A stretch of DNA of 64,000 nucleotides from Dactylosporangium roseum (lineage in GTDB: Bacteria; Actinomycetota; Actinomycetes; Mycobacteriales; Micromonosporaceae): the NCBI RefSeq assembly GCF_025264685.1, contig NZ_CP073721.1, forward strand, positions 7,333,501-7,397,500. Direction: 5' to 3'. Shown piece after piece: positions 50,882 to 60,341 of this stretch (the first letter of the stretch is position 1; every line of letters begins with the position of its first letter). Both the position numbers and the translations under genes were made by a program. A model generated the notes under the pieces. It made no database searches. It was not told the origin of the DNA and saw only the letters and a list, made by a program, of their open reading frames with translations.

Positions 50882-52835
50882 TCACGCCGTTCGTCGTGCC
50901 GCGTCGATGGCGTGGACTGTGGCGGCGGGACGGTGTACCTCGGGGTGCACGAGGTAGCTCGGCGACGGTGGCCGTCCGCCCTTGGCGGTACGCGCCGGTG
51001 GCTCCAGTAGGCGCAGGTAGCCGTGTGCGTCGAGCACGTCAAGCGCGGAGTCGAGGTCGGCGACGGTGGCGAGCTGGGCGGTCTTTACCGCGCGGAACAG
51101 TTCCCGTTTGGTGAACGCGGTGCTGCCGGTGCGTTCGATCCAGGCCAGCACGGTGCGGGCGTTGCGGGTGGCCGGGTCGGCGCCCATGTCGTCGAACGCG
51201 GCCAGGGCGTGCGCGGCGAAGTAGTCGCCGAGCAGGGCGGCGCGGTCGATGGTGTCGGCGCTGATCGGCTTGCCCCACCCGTCGCGCAGGTGTTCGGCGA
51301 GGTGGATCAGCCCGGCGAGCCGGACGACGGCGCCGGTGTACTTGCTGCCCCAGTCCACGATGTGTCCCCACGCCCCGCCCGGCGCGAGACGCGGCTCGAC
51401 GGTGCGCTCGATGTCGAGCACCCGTTGGTTGGCCTCGGCGGTGAGGGGCAGCACGGCCGGGTCGGTCCACTCCGCGAGGGACAGCACCAGCGCGGTCAGG
51501 TTCTCCGCGTACGTGGTGGCCACGTCGGCGGGTATCGGATCGGCGCCGACCTTGCGGCGGCCCACGGTGTTCTCCGGCAGCGAGAACAGGATGCGGGCGA
51601 GCAGGCCGAGGCCACGGAAGCCGGGCATGCCAGCGATGTCGCGCAGCACGTCAGGCTGTACCGCCAGGCCGAGGGTGAGCGCTGGTTTCTCTACGTGTTC
51701 GGCGTCGCGGCTCTGCCGGCCGATGCGCATCATGTCCCCGGCGTGGCCCTTGAGGAACACCTCCAGGTTGGGCGTGCCGGAATAGCGCCCGGCGATGGTG
51801 GCGAAGATGCCGCCCTCCGGGGACAGCACCGCCAGACGGCCGCCCTGCGCGGCCAGCAGCGACGCTGCTGCCTCGCTCGTCACGTCGTCGGCGACCAACT
51901 GCGGCAGCACGGGGACGGTGACCGCGTCGGCCTGCATCGCGGCGGCGGTCGCCTCCGCGAGCAGCGTGTCACGGCCGGACACGTCGGCGTTCGCTGCCGC
52001 GTTGGCGGCCCGGTCGGCGGCCTTGCCCGCCACCCGCGCGGCCAGCTCGGCCTCCACGATGACCGGCTTGGTCCGCTCCACCAGCGCCCGCTCAGCGCCG
52101 AGCAGTGGCCCGGTCATCGCGGAGAACACCGCCGACTTGCGGGAACCGGGCGGTAGTACAACGACGGTGAACAGGTTCGTTGGTTCCCGCCAGGAGCCGC
52201 GTACCTCCACCTCGGCGCGGCCACCGGCGGCCGTGGACAGCGCGGCGAGGGCGATGCTGCCGGGCAGGTCGAGCGGTGTTTGGGTGAACTCCGCGACGGC
52301 GTAGACCATTTCGGCGACCCAGTCGGGCAGCACCTCGGCCGGGAACGCGGGCAGGTGCCGCCCGGTGCCGATCGGGATCAGCGTTGGCCACCCGCCCGCG
52401 GTGGCGGTGTCGAGCATCGCTCGCCCGGCGGCGACGACGTCGGTGACGTCGGCGCCGGAGGTGGCCAGGTCGGCGAGCTGGGCGCCGAGGTCGACCACGT
52501 GACGGCGCCGGGCGTGGTCGGCCACGATCGCGGCGTAGTGCCCGGCGTTGGCCACGCTCGGCACGGCCCGCATGAGTGTGTGCAGGTAGGCGGCGCCGCC
52601 GACCTTGGCCAGGTCGCCCGCCTCGGCGAGGTGTGCGGCCACGGCGACGGCGTCGATCGGGCGTCCGGCCGCGTGCAGGCCGAGCAGCGGTTTCCCACAG
52701 CGCGGCGTGGTCCGGGCGGTGGAAGTCCGCCCGGGGGCGAGCGTGACGGCCAGGTCGCCGAGCACGTCCGAGGCGAGCAGTACCGCACCGATCACGGGCC
52801 TGCTCAGCGGCCAGATCGTGCGTCGTTCGGCTCAT
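50882..52835 (-). pseudogene. rep with N-terminal frameshifts, unit 3
   Basis: Four +1 insertions fall in the DnaB-N part. The first (52796-52798, codon ~13) breaks the normal start. The next three restore the frame, so a start at 52795 (MIGAVLLASDVLG) could give a 637-residue protein with ~15 altered residues in the DnaB-N domain. The DUF3987 part is unchanged. All four are G/C run changes. Confidence 0.75.
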
Positions 52836-52863
52836 GGATCGCTCCTCAAAGAACGGTCACGGA

Positions 52864-53106
52864 TCATGCGATCCGGCGACGGGTAGACAGGTCGACGACC
52901 GGCGGGATGGGCAGGTCGACCACGACGGCAAGAGGTGCATCGCCGTTGCTGCTCTGGTCGGTCGGCGCGTCCGCTTCGGCTTGCGCGCACACCAGATGGC
53001 AGGGCACGTCGCGTTCGTCGCACATCAGCGCGGGACGTCCGCAGATGTGGCAGGGCTTGGGGTTCCAGTTCACGTGGTTGCGGCGCCAGTCCAGCCGTGT
53101 GCTCAT
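52864..53106 (-). CDS. Small Cys-rich protein, unit 3
   Basis: Identical to 36608-36850. The gene in front of it is frameshifted, so its ATGA coupling is probably lost. Confidence 0.65.
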   Translation of the reverse strand: MSTRLDWRRNHVNWNPKPCHICGRPALMCDERDVPCHLVCAQAEADAPTDQSSNGDAPLAVVVDLPIPPVVDLSTRRRIA

Positions 53107-53388
53107 GCGGCCCACCGCCGACCGGCGCGGGTGGCGCGATCGATCAGGGCGCGCAGGTCGGTGGCGACGCCGAGGAGCTGCACCCGCGCGCCACGGCTCG
53201 GCGTCGGCCAGTGCGACGGTGAGCCGCACCTCGGCGTGCTCCCGCCCGTCCGCGCCGCGTACGCGGGTGAGGGTGGCGCGGCCGTGGCCGGGGATGGCGA
53301 TGGTCAGCGGGTCGGCGCGGTGCTCGCCGAGGCCGCAGCGGTGCCCGCGGGCGCACCAGTCGGGGTGCCGCTTCGGGTTGCGGTTCAT
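53103..53388 (-). pseudogene. Small hypothetical protein, frameshifted, unit 3
   Basis: Same gene as 36847-37131 with one extra C at 53191-53192 (near codon 66). The frame then runs on into the next gene, giving a fused reading frame without the normal stop. Confidence 0.75.
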
Positions 53389-53633
53389 CGGGCGTCCCGG
53401 CGGGTGTTGGACAGGTGGTTGTAGATCCAGCGACCGGCGCGCAGGCGGCGGCCCGAACCACCGCAGCGGCGGCAAAGCCGGAACGCGCGGCCGGTCGGGG
53501 AGCGGCGCTTGCCGGTGCCGTCGCAGCGGCCGCAGGCCTTGAACGGCCACACCCAGCACGCGAGGGCGTAACCGAGCGTGACAGCGACGGTGAGCAGGAC
53601 GAGCGTGATAGTGGCCTTCGTTTGGGGGTCCAC
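53385..53633 (-). CDS. Small membrane protein with DnaJ-like zinc motifs, unit 3
   Basis: Identical to 37128-37376. Confidence 0.75.
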   Translation of the reverse strand: MDPQTKATITLVLLTVAVTLGYALACWVWPFKACGRCDGTGKRRSPTGRAFRLCRRCGGSGRRLRAGRWIYNHLSNTRRDAR

Positions 53634-53714
53634 AAGTGCCTCCAGGGCCGGTTTTCGGGCGTGAAAGGCCGTGGGCTGCTATCCGCTAGAGCCCAGGTGG
53701 ATGATCGGTTTCGG

Positions 53715-53767
53715 TGCTAGCGGGGGTGCTAGCGCTAGCAGGGCTGGCCGCTAGCGCTAGCACCCCC
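53715..53767. repeat. GCTAGC array and palindrome, unit 3
   Basis: Identical to 37458-37510; arms at 53722-53739 and 53750-53767. Confidence 0.75.
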
Positions 53768-53774
53768 GGCGGGG

Positions 53775-56000
53775 TCAGTCGCTACGCTGCTTCCGGTCAC
53801 GCTCCGCAATCGCGGTGAGGAGGTCGGCGTGCTTGATGCCGCGCCGGGTGGTGGCCTTGCCGTCGATGCGGCGGCCGACGTCGCCGACCTTCACCGCACC
53901 GTGCGGCTTGAGCGCCGTCGACAGTTGCGCGGGCTCCCACCCGGCGTAGACGTCGGGGCGCAGCTCGGCGAGCAGGGCACACAGCGTCTCGTTCCACGCC
54001 GCCTTCTCCCCTGCCGGCCAGATGCGGGCGAGGTCGCCGAGCAGGTCGAACGCCGGTGCCGTGTCGCGGGTCTGCTCCTCGGGGTTGGGCAGCGTCCCGG
54101 CGCCGGTGCGCAGCGCGACCGCGCGGGCCACGATGCGCTCGGCAGCGGTGGTGTCGACGTAGAACGACCGCACCGGCGACGGCTTGCCGAACCCGGCCAG
54201 GATGCCCCACCCGGCCTCCACCACCGGCTGAAACACCGTGGCCCGGTAGCCGTTCTTGTACGCCGACGTCCCGAGAATCATGTCGTTGGCGGTCTGGTCG
54301 GCCACCGACAGGCAGAACCGGGAGTTCACGTTGCGGGTGATGCCGGTCGGCAGGTTGTCCTTGTCCGGGATCTGCGTCCCGATCAGGATGATGACGCCCA
54401 GGGCGCGGCCGAGCTTGATGACCTTCTCCAGGATCTCCCCGGCGTCCTTGCCGTACTTGGACGTCATCAGCTCTTGCAGCTCATCGAACCACGCCACGAG
54501 CGGGTGCAGCCCGGAACCCTTGAGGGACGCCAACTCCGGCGTCACCTTGTTCTCCGGCGCCTTGCCCAGCTTGGCGTAGTGCTCGATGCGCTTGGAGCGG
54601 CGGCGGCACTCCTCGTACAGCCACTCGATGAACGCGAAGCACCGGGCCAATGTGTCGTCGTCGAAGCCGTTGCCGTACTCCGCCATCACCGGCGACAGGA
54701 CGGCGAAGTCACCGACGCCCTTGAGCTCATAGCCTCGGATCTCCACCCGGGCGTCGAGGGCGGCGGCCAGGATCAGATCCCGCAGTGCGAACGTCTTACC
54801 CGAGCCGGGCTGACCGCCGAAGAGGTAGTTGCGGAACATCAGGTCGATGCCGACCGCGTCGAGGCGCGGCGTGGTCGCGAACGGGAACGTCTTAAACACG
54901 TCGACCTTCGCCGACGCCGACAGCAGCGGCCACGCGGGTTGTTTCATCGCCGAGGCCGGTTCGTAGCCGACCCACAACGCGAGGCGGCCGGTGTGTCCCG
55001 GCGCCGGTTCCGGCCACACCTGATCCAGCGGCAGCCGCATCGCCGAGGCGAGCTTGCCCCGCCGGGCGACCACCTCGGACGCCTCCACCCCGTACGGCAG
55101 GTCGACCACGGCCAGGTGCCCCGGCCCGTCGCGGTGGATGTCGACCGGGAAACTGATCGCCTTCGAGTCCTTGGCCACGGCAGAGTTGATGGCCGCCATC
55201 TGCAACGACGTCAGCGCCCGGCGCACCAGCTCGGCGGTCAGCTTGCGGTAGCGGGTGCCCTCCGACACCCGATCGGTGAGCGGCTTATCCGCCGGGCGAC
55301 CGACCCGCGCCAACACCGGCACGACGACAGCAGCGGCAGCGTAGCGCCACCACTCCGGCCCGAGCGCGACCACAGTCGCCCCGGCCGCCATCGCAGCGGC
55401 CGACGCGCCCAGCACCCACCACCGCCACGTGGACTGGCGTTGGCGGCGGGCGTCAAGCTTCAGCCACGCGTCGGCGTCGCCGCGCTGCGCGGCAGCCTGC
55501 CGAAGCGCCCAGTTGCCCTCCTCGGCGCTGGCCCAGCGCAGCGCCCGCCCGGTGCCCCGGAACAGGCCCACCGGCGCCCACACAGCGGTTTTCGCGGCGT
55601 ACTTCGGCAACCGCACCCCGTGATAGGCGGCCACGTAACCGACGTCCTTGAGCTTGTGCCGCAGCGCGGCGCGGAACGCCCGCCGGGACCGCGCCCAGTC
55701 GGCCAGGATCGGCCGGCGGTGCTGCTGGCGCTGCAACACCTCGGCCGGGATGTCGTCGGCCCGGTCGACCAGCCCACCATCGCGGCCGGGACCGTCGTCA
55801 ACCGACTCGGCGTCGTAACCGTCGTCGTCGGCCTGGTCGTCGGGCTGGTCGTCGTCGCGGCCGGGGTCGCCCGGCGTCGGCGCGCCACGGCGGGCGCGGG
55901 CCGCGCCCAGGTCGACCACGTCGGCAACGTCGGTCACCTCGTCTTCGTACTTGGACCAGTCGAACCCGTTCGGGTCATCTCGGTCAGGGGTGCCGTTCAT
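53775..56000 (-). CDS. FtsK/SpoIIIE-type conjugal DNA translocase, unit 3
   Basis: Identical to the intact 741-residue protein at 45645-47870. Confidence 0.9.
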   Translation of the reverse strand: MNGTPDRDDPNGFDWSKYEDEVTDVADVVDLGAARARRGAPTPGDPGRDDDQPDDQADDDGYDAESVDDGPGRDGGLVDRADDIPAEVLQRQQHRRPILADWARSRRAFRAALRHKLKDVGYVAAYHGVRLPKYAAKTAVWAPVGLFRGTGRALRWASAEEGNWALRQAAAQRGDADAWLKLDARRQRQSTWRWWVLGASAAAMAAGATVVALGPEWWRYAAAAVVVPVLARVGRPADKPLTDRVSEGTRYRKLTAELVRRALTSLQMAAINSAVAKDSKAISFPVDIHRDGPGHLAVVDLPYGVEASEVVARRGKLASAMRLPLDQVWPEPAPGHTGRLALWVGYEPASAMKQPAWPLLSASAKVDVFKTFPFATTPRLDAVGIDLMFRNYLFGGQPGSGKTFALRDLILAAALDARVEIRGYELKGVGDFAVLSPVMAEYGNGFDDDTLARCFAFIEWLYEECRRRSKRIEHYAKLGKAPENKVTPELASLKGSGLHPLVAWFDELQELMTSKYGKDAGEILEKVIKLGRALGVIILIGTQIPDKDNLPTGITRNVNSRFCLSVADQTANDMILGTSAYKNGYRATVFQPVVEAGWGILAGFGKPSPVRSFYVDTTAAERIVARAVALRTGAGTLPNPEEQTRDTAPAFDLLGDLARIWPAGEKAAWNETLCALLAELRPDVYAGWEPAQLSTALKPHGAVKVGDVGRRIDGKATTRRGIKHADLLTAIAERDRKQRSD

Positions 56001-56434
56001 GCCGCGTCCTCCGTCGTGGTGATGGCGTCAATCAGGGCGATGTCGTTGTGGTCCTTGGGTCGGGCAGTGCTCGCCTTGCTCGCTCGCACGGCGGACAGCG
56101 GGGCGAACGGGAGCCCGGCGTGGCGCTCAGCGGCGCCGATCAGGCGATCGGTGTCCCACCCGGGCAGCCATCGGTCGGCCACTTCGAGGGTGAGGCTGAT
56201 CGTGAGGCCGTGCCCGGACGGCGCGGGGGTCGGCTGACACCAGCGAGCCAACCGGCGCCACGCCTCGCCCCGAGCGACCACGTCCAGGTCGCCGAGGTCG
56301 CGGCGCAGCCCGTGGGCCAGCAGCGGCCCAGAGCCGAACACCACGAAGTCGTCGGCGGGCAGGTTGAGGCCGGTCAGCATCCGCAGCAGCGGATCGCCAG
56401 CGAAGAACGGCGTTGCGGTCACCGGGTCACCCAC
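55997..56434 (-). CDS. Nucleotidyltransferase-like protein, unit 3
   Basis: Identical to 39742-40179. Confidence 0.6.
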   Translation of the reverse strand: MGDPVTATPFFAGDPLLRMLTGLNLPADDFVVFGSGPLLAHGLRRDLGDLDVVARGEAWRRLARWCQPTPAPSGHGLTISLTLEVADRWLPGWDTDRLIGAAERHAGLPFAPLSAVRASKASTARPKDHNDIALIDAITTTEDAA

Positions 56435-56855
56435 CGATCGTGATGAGCAGAGCAGCGATGAACAACCAGCCGACGTGCCATGCCTGGTCGAGGGCGTAGA
56501 GGCCGCCGCCGCGTTCCAGCCATCCCGGCGACTTGCGCAACGCGTCGGCCATCCGACGCAGCGGCACCCGCCGGTCGGCGATGTGGTGCGTCACCGCCGA
56601 CACCGCCAACCCGGCAGCGGTCCAGCCCAGGTGCAGGCTCAGACCGGTCACGGCCACGGCCAGGATGAGCGCGGCGACAGCGGTCGCGGTGTAGGTGGCC
56701 ACGTGCGCAGCGCAGGCGAGGTGACCGCGCCAGCCGGGGTCAGCCTTGTGGTCGGCCTGGTGCTGGGTCTGCACCCAGTGGTCGGCGACCTGGTGTGCGG
56801 CGTAGAGGGCGACAAAGACAGCGGCGAGGGTGCCAGCGTCCGTGGAACTTGCCAT
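56427..56855 (-). CDS. DUF3307-like membrane protein, unit 3
   Basis: Identical to 40172-40600. Confidence 0.75.
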   Translation of the reverse strand: MASSTDAGTLAAVFVALYAAHQVADHWVQTQHQADHKADPGWRGHLACAAHVATYTATAVAALILAVAVTGLSLHLGWTAAGLAVSAVTHHIADRRVPLRRMADALRKSPGWLERGGGLYALDQAWHVGWLFIAALLITIGG

Positions 56856-56944
56856 GATGGGGATCTCCCGACTTCCTGTTGGAGGGATGGGGGACCGGTG
56901 CGCGGCCGTGCTTTCCAGGGCTGGGGGCCGCGCACCGGGCGGTG

Positions 56945-57778
56945 CTACTCGTGGTCGGCGTGGATCAGGTGGGCCAGGGCGGCGCCCATGCCGAGCACGG
57001 CCACGGGCAGGCAGGCAACGGCGGTGGTGATCCACCACGGGGCGTTGGTGATCCCGGCGGCGGTCATCAGGTGGTAGGCGATCTGCCCGGCCGCGCCGAA
57101 GATCAGGGAGCCGATCGCCGACCAGCGGGCGAACGCCCGCACCGCCTTGCTGTAGGCGCCGGACAGCCACACCGCCAGGGCGTACGCGGCGTACGTCTCG
57201 ACACCGATCGGCAGCGTGATCGCGGTGTTGATGGAGAACCCGTCCGCGATCCCGGGCAGCGGGTGAACCACCCCGAACCCGGTCAGCTCACCCAGGCCGA
57301 CCCACCCGGACCAGATGGCCACGAACGCGGGCAGCGCCAGGACCCACACCGGCCACGAGCGCGGCTTGCGCCGGGCGGGCACCTTCACGGGCGGCGCGGC
57401 CGGGACGACATCGGCGGCCGGGGCGGTGGTGATGTTGGTTTCCGGGTGTCCGGCACCCGTGGCCAGCGGCGCAAGCTCCGGCGCCTCAGCGACCGGCGGC
57501 GCCTCCACCGGCGCGGCAGGCCCGGCGGCGTCCTCGGTGGGGTCGTCCTGCGGCGCCAGGTCCGGCACGGCGCGCAGCGAGCGCGGCGCGGGAATCTCGG
57601 CGCGCTCGTCGGCGAGCGCCTCCCGGACCGCGTTGGCCTTCGGCGCGCCGATCCTGAACTCCTTCATGAGCGCGTTGCGCGACGGAATCTCGCCGAGCCG
57701 CTCGGCGAGCTTGCGGGCCTCGGGCAACAGGGCCTCGATCGGAGCGGGGTAGGCACTGGAGGCGATAGCGGTGGTCAC
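56945..57778 (-). CDS. Spd-like membrane protein, unit 3
   Basis: Identical to 40690-41523. Confidence 0.75.
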   Translation of the reverse strand: MTTAIASSAYPAPIEALLPEARKLAERLGEIPSRNALMKEFRIGAPKANAVREALADERAEIPAPRSLRAVPDLAPQDDPTEDAAGPAAPVEAPPVAEAPELAPLATGAGHPETNITTAPAADVVPAAPPVKVPARRKPRSWPVWVLALPAFVAIWSGWVGLGELTGFGVVHPLPGIADGFSINTAITLPIGVETYAAYALAVWLSGAYSKAVRAFARWSAIGSLIFGAAGQIAYHLMTAAGITNAPWWITTAVACLPVAVLGMGAALAHLIHADHE

Positions 57779-58008
57779 GTCGTGTCTCCATTCGGGGTAG
57801 TGGCCAGGTGCTCGCGGTGGATCAGCGCCCGGTGGACCGCGCTGGGCAGGTCGAGCGGGGGCGTGCACTCGTCCTCGGCGCAGATGCGGCACAGGGTCAG
57901 GCACGTCACGCCGACCAAGGTTTCCGCCTCGTAGACGTCGAGGTCGGTGGTGTCGTCGCAGGACTCGCACCGCTCGGCGAGCGGGCAGGGCAGACGGGGC
58001 GTGTTCAT
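57775..58008 (-). CDS. Small Cys-rich protein, unit 3
   Basis: Identical to 41520-41753. Confidence 0.7.
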   Translation of the reverse strand: MNTPRLPCPLAERCESCDDTTDLDVYEAETLVGVTCLTLCRICAEDECTPPLDLPSAVHRALIHREHLATTPNGDTT

Positions 58009-58244
58009 CAGGCGGCCCGCGCCGGGGCCGGGGTGGTGCGGGTGGCGTGCAGCTTGACCAATTCCCGGCGCACGAGCGCCTCAGCGCGGCGCATCCGGCG
58101 CCAGTCCAGCGCGGTCGGTTCGGGCTCGGCGGTGATGACCCTGATCTCGGCGTCGAGCAGGGTCATCTCCGCCTCGATCAGCGGCATCTCCGCCTCAATC
58201 GCCGCCAGGTCGGCGGCGGTCGGTTCGTCACGTTCGTGGTTCAC
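58008..58244 (-). CDS. DUF6284-like protein, unit 3
   Basis: Identical to 41753-41989. Confidence 0.75.
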   Translation of the reverse strand: MNHERDEPTAADLAAIEAEMPLIEAEMTLLDAEIRVITAEPEPTALDWRRMRRAEALVRRELVKLHATRTTPAPARAA

Positions 58245-58631
58245 GGTCTCTCCTGTGAGATCGAGACGACCGCCCGGCCGAGATAGACCCTAGGTCGGGC
58301 GGGAATCGTTGTGTGAAGCCCGTTACAGCGGGGCTAAATTTGGGTGCGAGGGTCAAAACCCTTGCGGTGCAACCTTTTCAATGGAGGTGCGGCCGTTTTC
58401 AATTCTCAAAAACCTTGCGGACACGGCGGATCACGGGCGCGCCACACGGAGATGCAGCCATTCCCACGACCCCCGGCCGGGAGTTCGATTGTCTAGATTG
58501 ACTAGAAAATCTGCCTGCCATCGATATTGAGGGCCGCGTCGGCGCCGCGTCAAGAGGTTTGCCTAGATTTACTAGACAATCTTCGGGGTGCGGCGTAGAA
58601 ACGAGGAGTGCACACACCTCGTGGCTCTGCC
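58245..58631. promoter_or_regulatory. Operator/promoter region with the intact gntR
   Basis: The undisturbed divergent control region. First box CTAGATTGACTAGA at 58493-58506. The second (58558-58579) reads TTGCCTAGATTTACTAGACAA, written here as half-sites TTGCCTAG and CTAGACAA. It differs from units 1 and 2 at 58570 (T for G) and 58579 (A for G) and is the more symmetric version. Confidence 0.7.
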
Positions 58632-59372
58632 ATGCCCGCTTACCAGCGGATCGCCGCCGAGTACCGCAATAAGATCGCGTCCGGTGCGCTACGTCCGGGC
58701 GACCGGCTACCGACCGAGCAGGAAGTCGCGCACGCCTACACCGTCGCCCGGCAGACGGTAAGGCAGGGCCTCGCAACCCTCGTGGCAGAGGGCCTCATCG
58801 TCGCCCAACGGCCACATGGCTACTTCGTCCGGCAGCGGGAACACATGGTCTACCGCCCGCAGGCCGAGTCACGGCCGCAGCCGGCATCACCGGAGATGGA
58901 CCGCTACTTCCAGCAGATCTCCAGTGAGGGCCGCAAGCCGTCGCAAACCATTGAGATCTCCCTGGTACCCGCCTCGCCGGAGATTGCGCAACGCCTCGAC
59001 GTCCCGGAGGGGCAGACGGTGGTTGCCCGACGACGGGTCCGATCGATCAACGGCGAACCGGTCAACACCAACGACACACACTTTCCGCTGGACGCGGTGA
59101 AGGACTCCGACATCATGTCCCCGGAGGACATCCCACAGGGAACCAACCAGCGGCTCGCAGAGCTTGGGTTCGCCCAGGTCAGGGCCATTGACGAGTTCTT
59201 CATACGGATGCCCACGCCGGAGGAGGTTCACCGGCTCGACCTGGCCGCAGGGACGCCCGTCGCGCTGCACATCGTCACCGGGTACACAGCCGAGGGCCGA
59301 CCAGTGCGCTGCACGCTCAACGTGTTGCCCGGCGACCGGCACGTCATCGTCTATGAGCGGGAGTGGGAATGA
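58632..59372 (+). CDS. GntR/HutC-family transcriptional regulator
   Basis: 246 residues from the ATG at 58632; a GTG at 58608 in frame is possible and lies one base behind a GAGG. N-terminal winged HTH (YRNKIASGALRPGDRLPTEQ ... YTVARQTVRQGLATLVAEGL) and a C-terminal UTRA effector domain (~85-240; ISLVPASPEIAQRLDVPEGQ, VVARRRVRSINGEPV). In AICEs such regulators (KorSA-type) repress the replication and transfer genes and themselves. Likely operators are the CTAG-containing boxes upstream. It is the only complete copy controlling three core operons. The GNAT gene starts within its stop (ATGA). Confidence 0.9.
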   Translation: MPAYQRIAAEYRNKIASGALRPGDRLPTEQEVAHAYTVARQTVRQGLATLVAEGLIVAQRPHGYFVRQREHMVYRPQAESRPQPASPEMDRYFQQISSEGRKPSQTIEISLVPASPEIAQRLDVPEGQTVVARRRVRSINGEPVNTNDTHFPLDAVKDSDIMSPEDIPQGTNQRLAELGFAQVRAIDEFFIRMPTPEEVHRLDLAAGTPVALHIVTGYTAEGRPVRCTLNVLPGDRHVIVYEREWE

Positions 59373-60280
59373 CGAGCGACAGCCGTGCTAACACCCTTGT
59401 AATGCGCCGGGCCGGTCCCGACGACTTCCCCGTCGTGATGGGTCTCCTCGAGGAGAGCATTGCCTGGTTGCGGAGCAAGGGTCTTGATCAGTGGTCTACC
59501 TGGCCGCAGTGGCGGGCAAAGATGGTGCCCTCGTTGGAGCACGGCGACGTGTGGCTCCTCTGCGACGGCACGGCCCTGATCGCCACCATTACCGTCGAGT
59601 TGCACGGCGACCCCGATTTCTGGACCGACGAGGAGCGCGGCGAGCGGGCCGCCTATGTCTCGAAACTGGCGGTACGTCGAGACCGGTCGGGCGCCGAACT
59701 CGGCACGCAGATGCTCGATTGGGCATCCGACTACGCGTACCGGTGCGGCTGTCGCTGGCTCCGGCTCGACGCTTGGAAGACCAACGAGCAACTGCACGAC
59801 TACTACAGACAGCGCGGGTGGACGCATGTCCGCACCGTCGACAAGGTCAACCGACGATCAGGCGCTCTGTTCCAGCGACCGGCGCGTCTGGCTGGTCGAA
59901 CGACACTCACCCAAGGGGATGACACCGTGACGATCTTCCCGACTCAGCTCCAGGGCAACGGACTCATGGGCGCCAACGCATCAGGCAGTTGGGTACCGAA
60001 CCATATGCACCGCGCGGATCAGCTCCAGGTCGACTACCAGTACACCGGCGCTAGTGGCGCTCTCTTCGTTCCGGGCTACCGGTACCGCGTGAGGCAAGCA
60101 GAGACCGGCTGGGTGCTTGAGACGGACCAGCCAGGCCGGGGTTGGGTTGTTGAGGGGCCGGTGGTTGCTGGGACGGGCCACTTCGCCGAAGAGTGCGAGT
60201 ACATCTTCACCCACCGGGACGGTGAACCCTGCACCGTTGAGGTGTCCCCGGTGCCGTCCGCGCGAGGCGCCTCACGATGA
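59369..60280 (+). CDS. GNAT acetyltransferase with extra C-terminal domain
   Basis: 303 residues from the ATG at 59369, coupled to gntR. The first ~165 residues are a GNAT fold: motif A VSKLAVRRDRSGAELGTQML and an end segment LHDYYRQRGWTHVRTVD. After a short linker, ~120 residues (VTIFPTQLQGNGLMG ... CEYIFTHRDGEPCTVEVSPV) form a beta-rich domain I do not recognise. Element cargo or a regulator partner; substrate unknown. AICEs often carry a Nudix gene in this position instead. Confidence 0.8.
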   Translation: MTSDSRANTLVMRRAGPDDFPVVMGLLEESIAWLRSKGLDQWSTWPQWRAKMVPSLEHGDVWLLCDGTALIATITVELHGDPDFWTDEERGERAAYVSKLAVRRDRSGAELGTQMLDWASDYAYRCGCRWLRLDAWKTNEQLHDYYRQRGWTHVRTVDKVNRRSGALFQRPARLAGRTTLTQGDDTVTIFPTQLQGNGLMGANASGSWVPNHMHRADQLQVDYQYTGASGALFVPGYRYRVRQAETGWVLETDQPGRGWVVEGPVVAGTGHFAEECEYIFTHRDGEPCTVEVSPVPSARGASR

Positions 60281-60341
60281 GGGCGCGACGACGAAGCACC
60301 TTCCGGCAGAGTTTATGCAGCTAGAAGGCCATGTCCGATCA

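Larger units (their letters stand above)
50507..58636. repeat. Tandem core unit 3 (8130 bp)
   Basis: Five extra single G/C bases relative to unit 2 (52689-52690, 52727-52728, 52733-52737, 52796-52798, 53191-53192), all within ~500 bp. Two substitutions lie at the second operator (58570, 58579). It joins to the intact gntR. Confidence 0.95.

Noticed and set aside
34255..58636. CRISPR array, because of large repeated units.
   Set aside because: The repeats are 8.1-kb gene cassettes; no short regularly spaced repeats or cas genes were seen.
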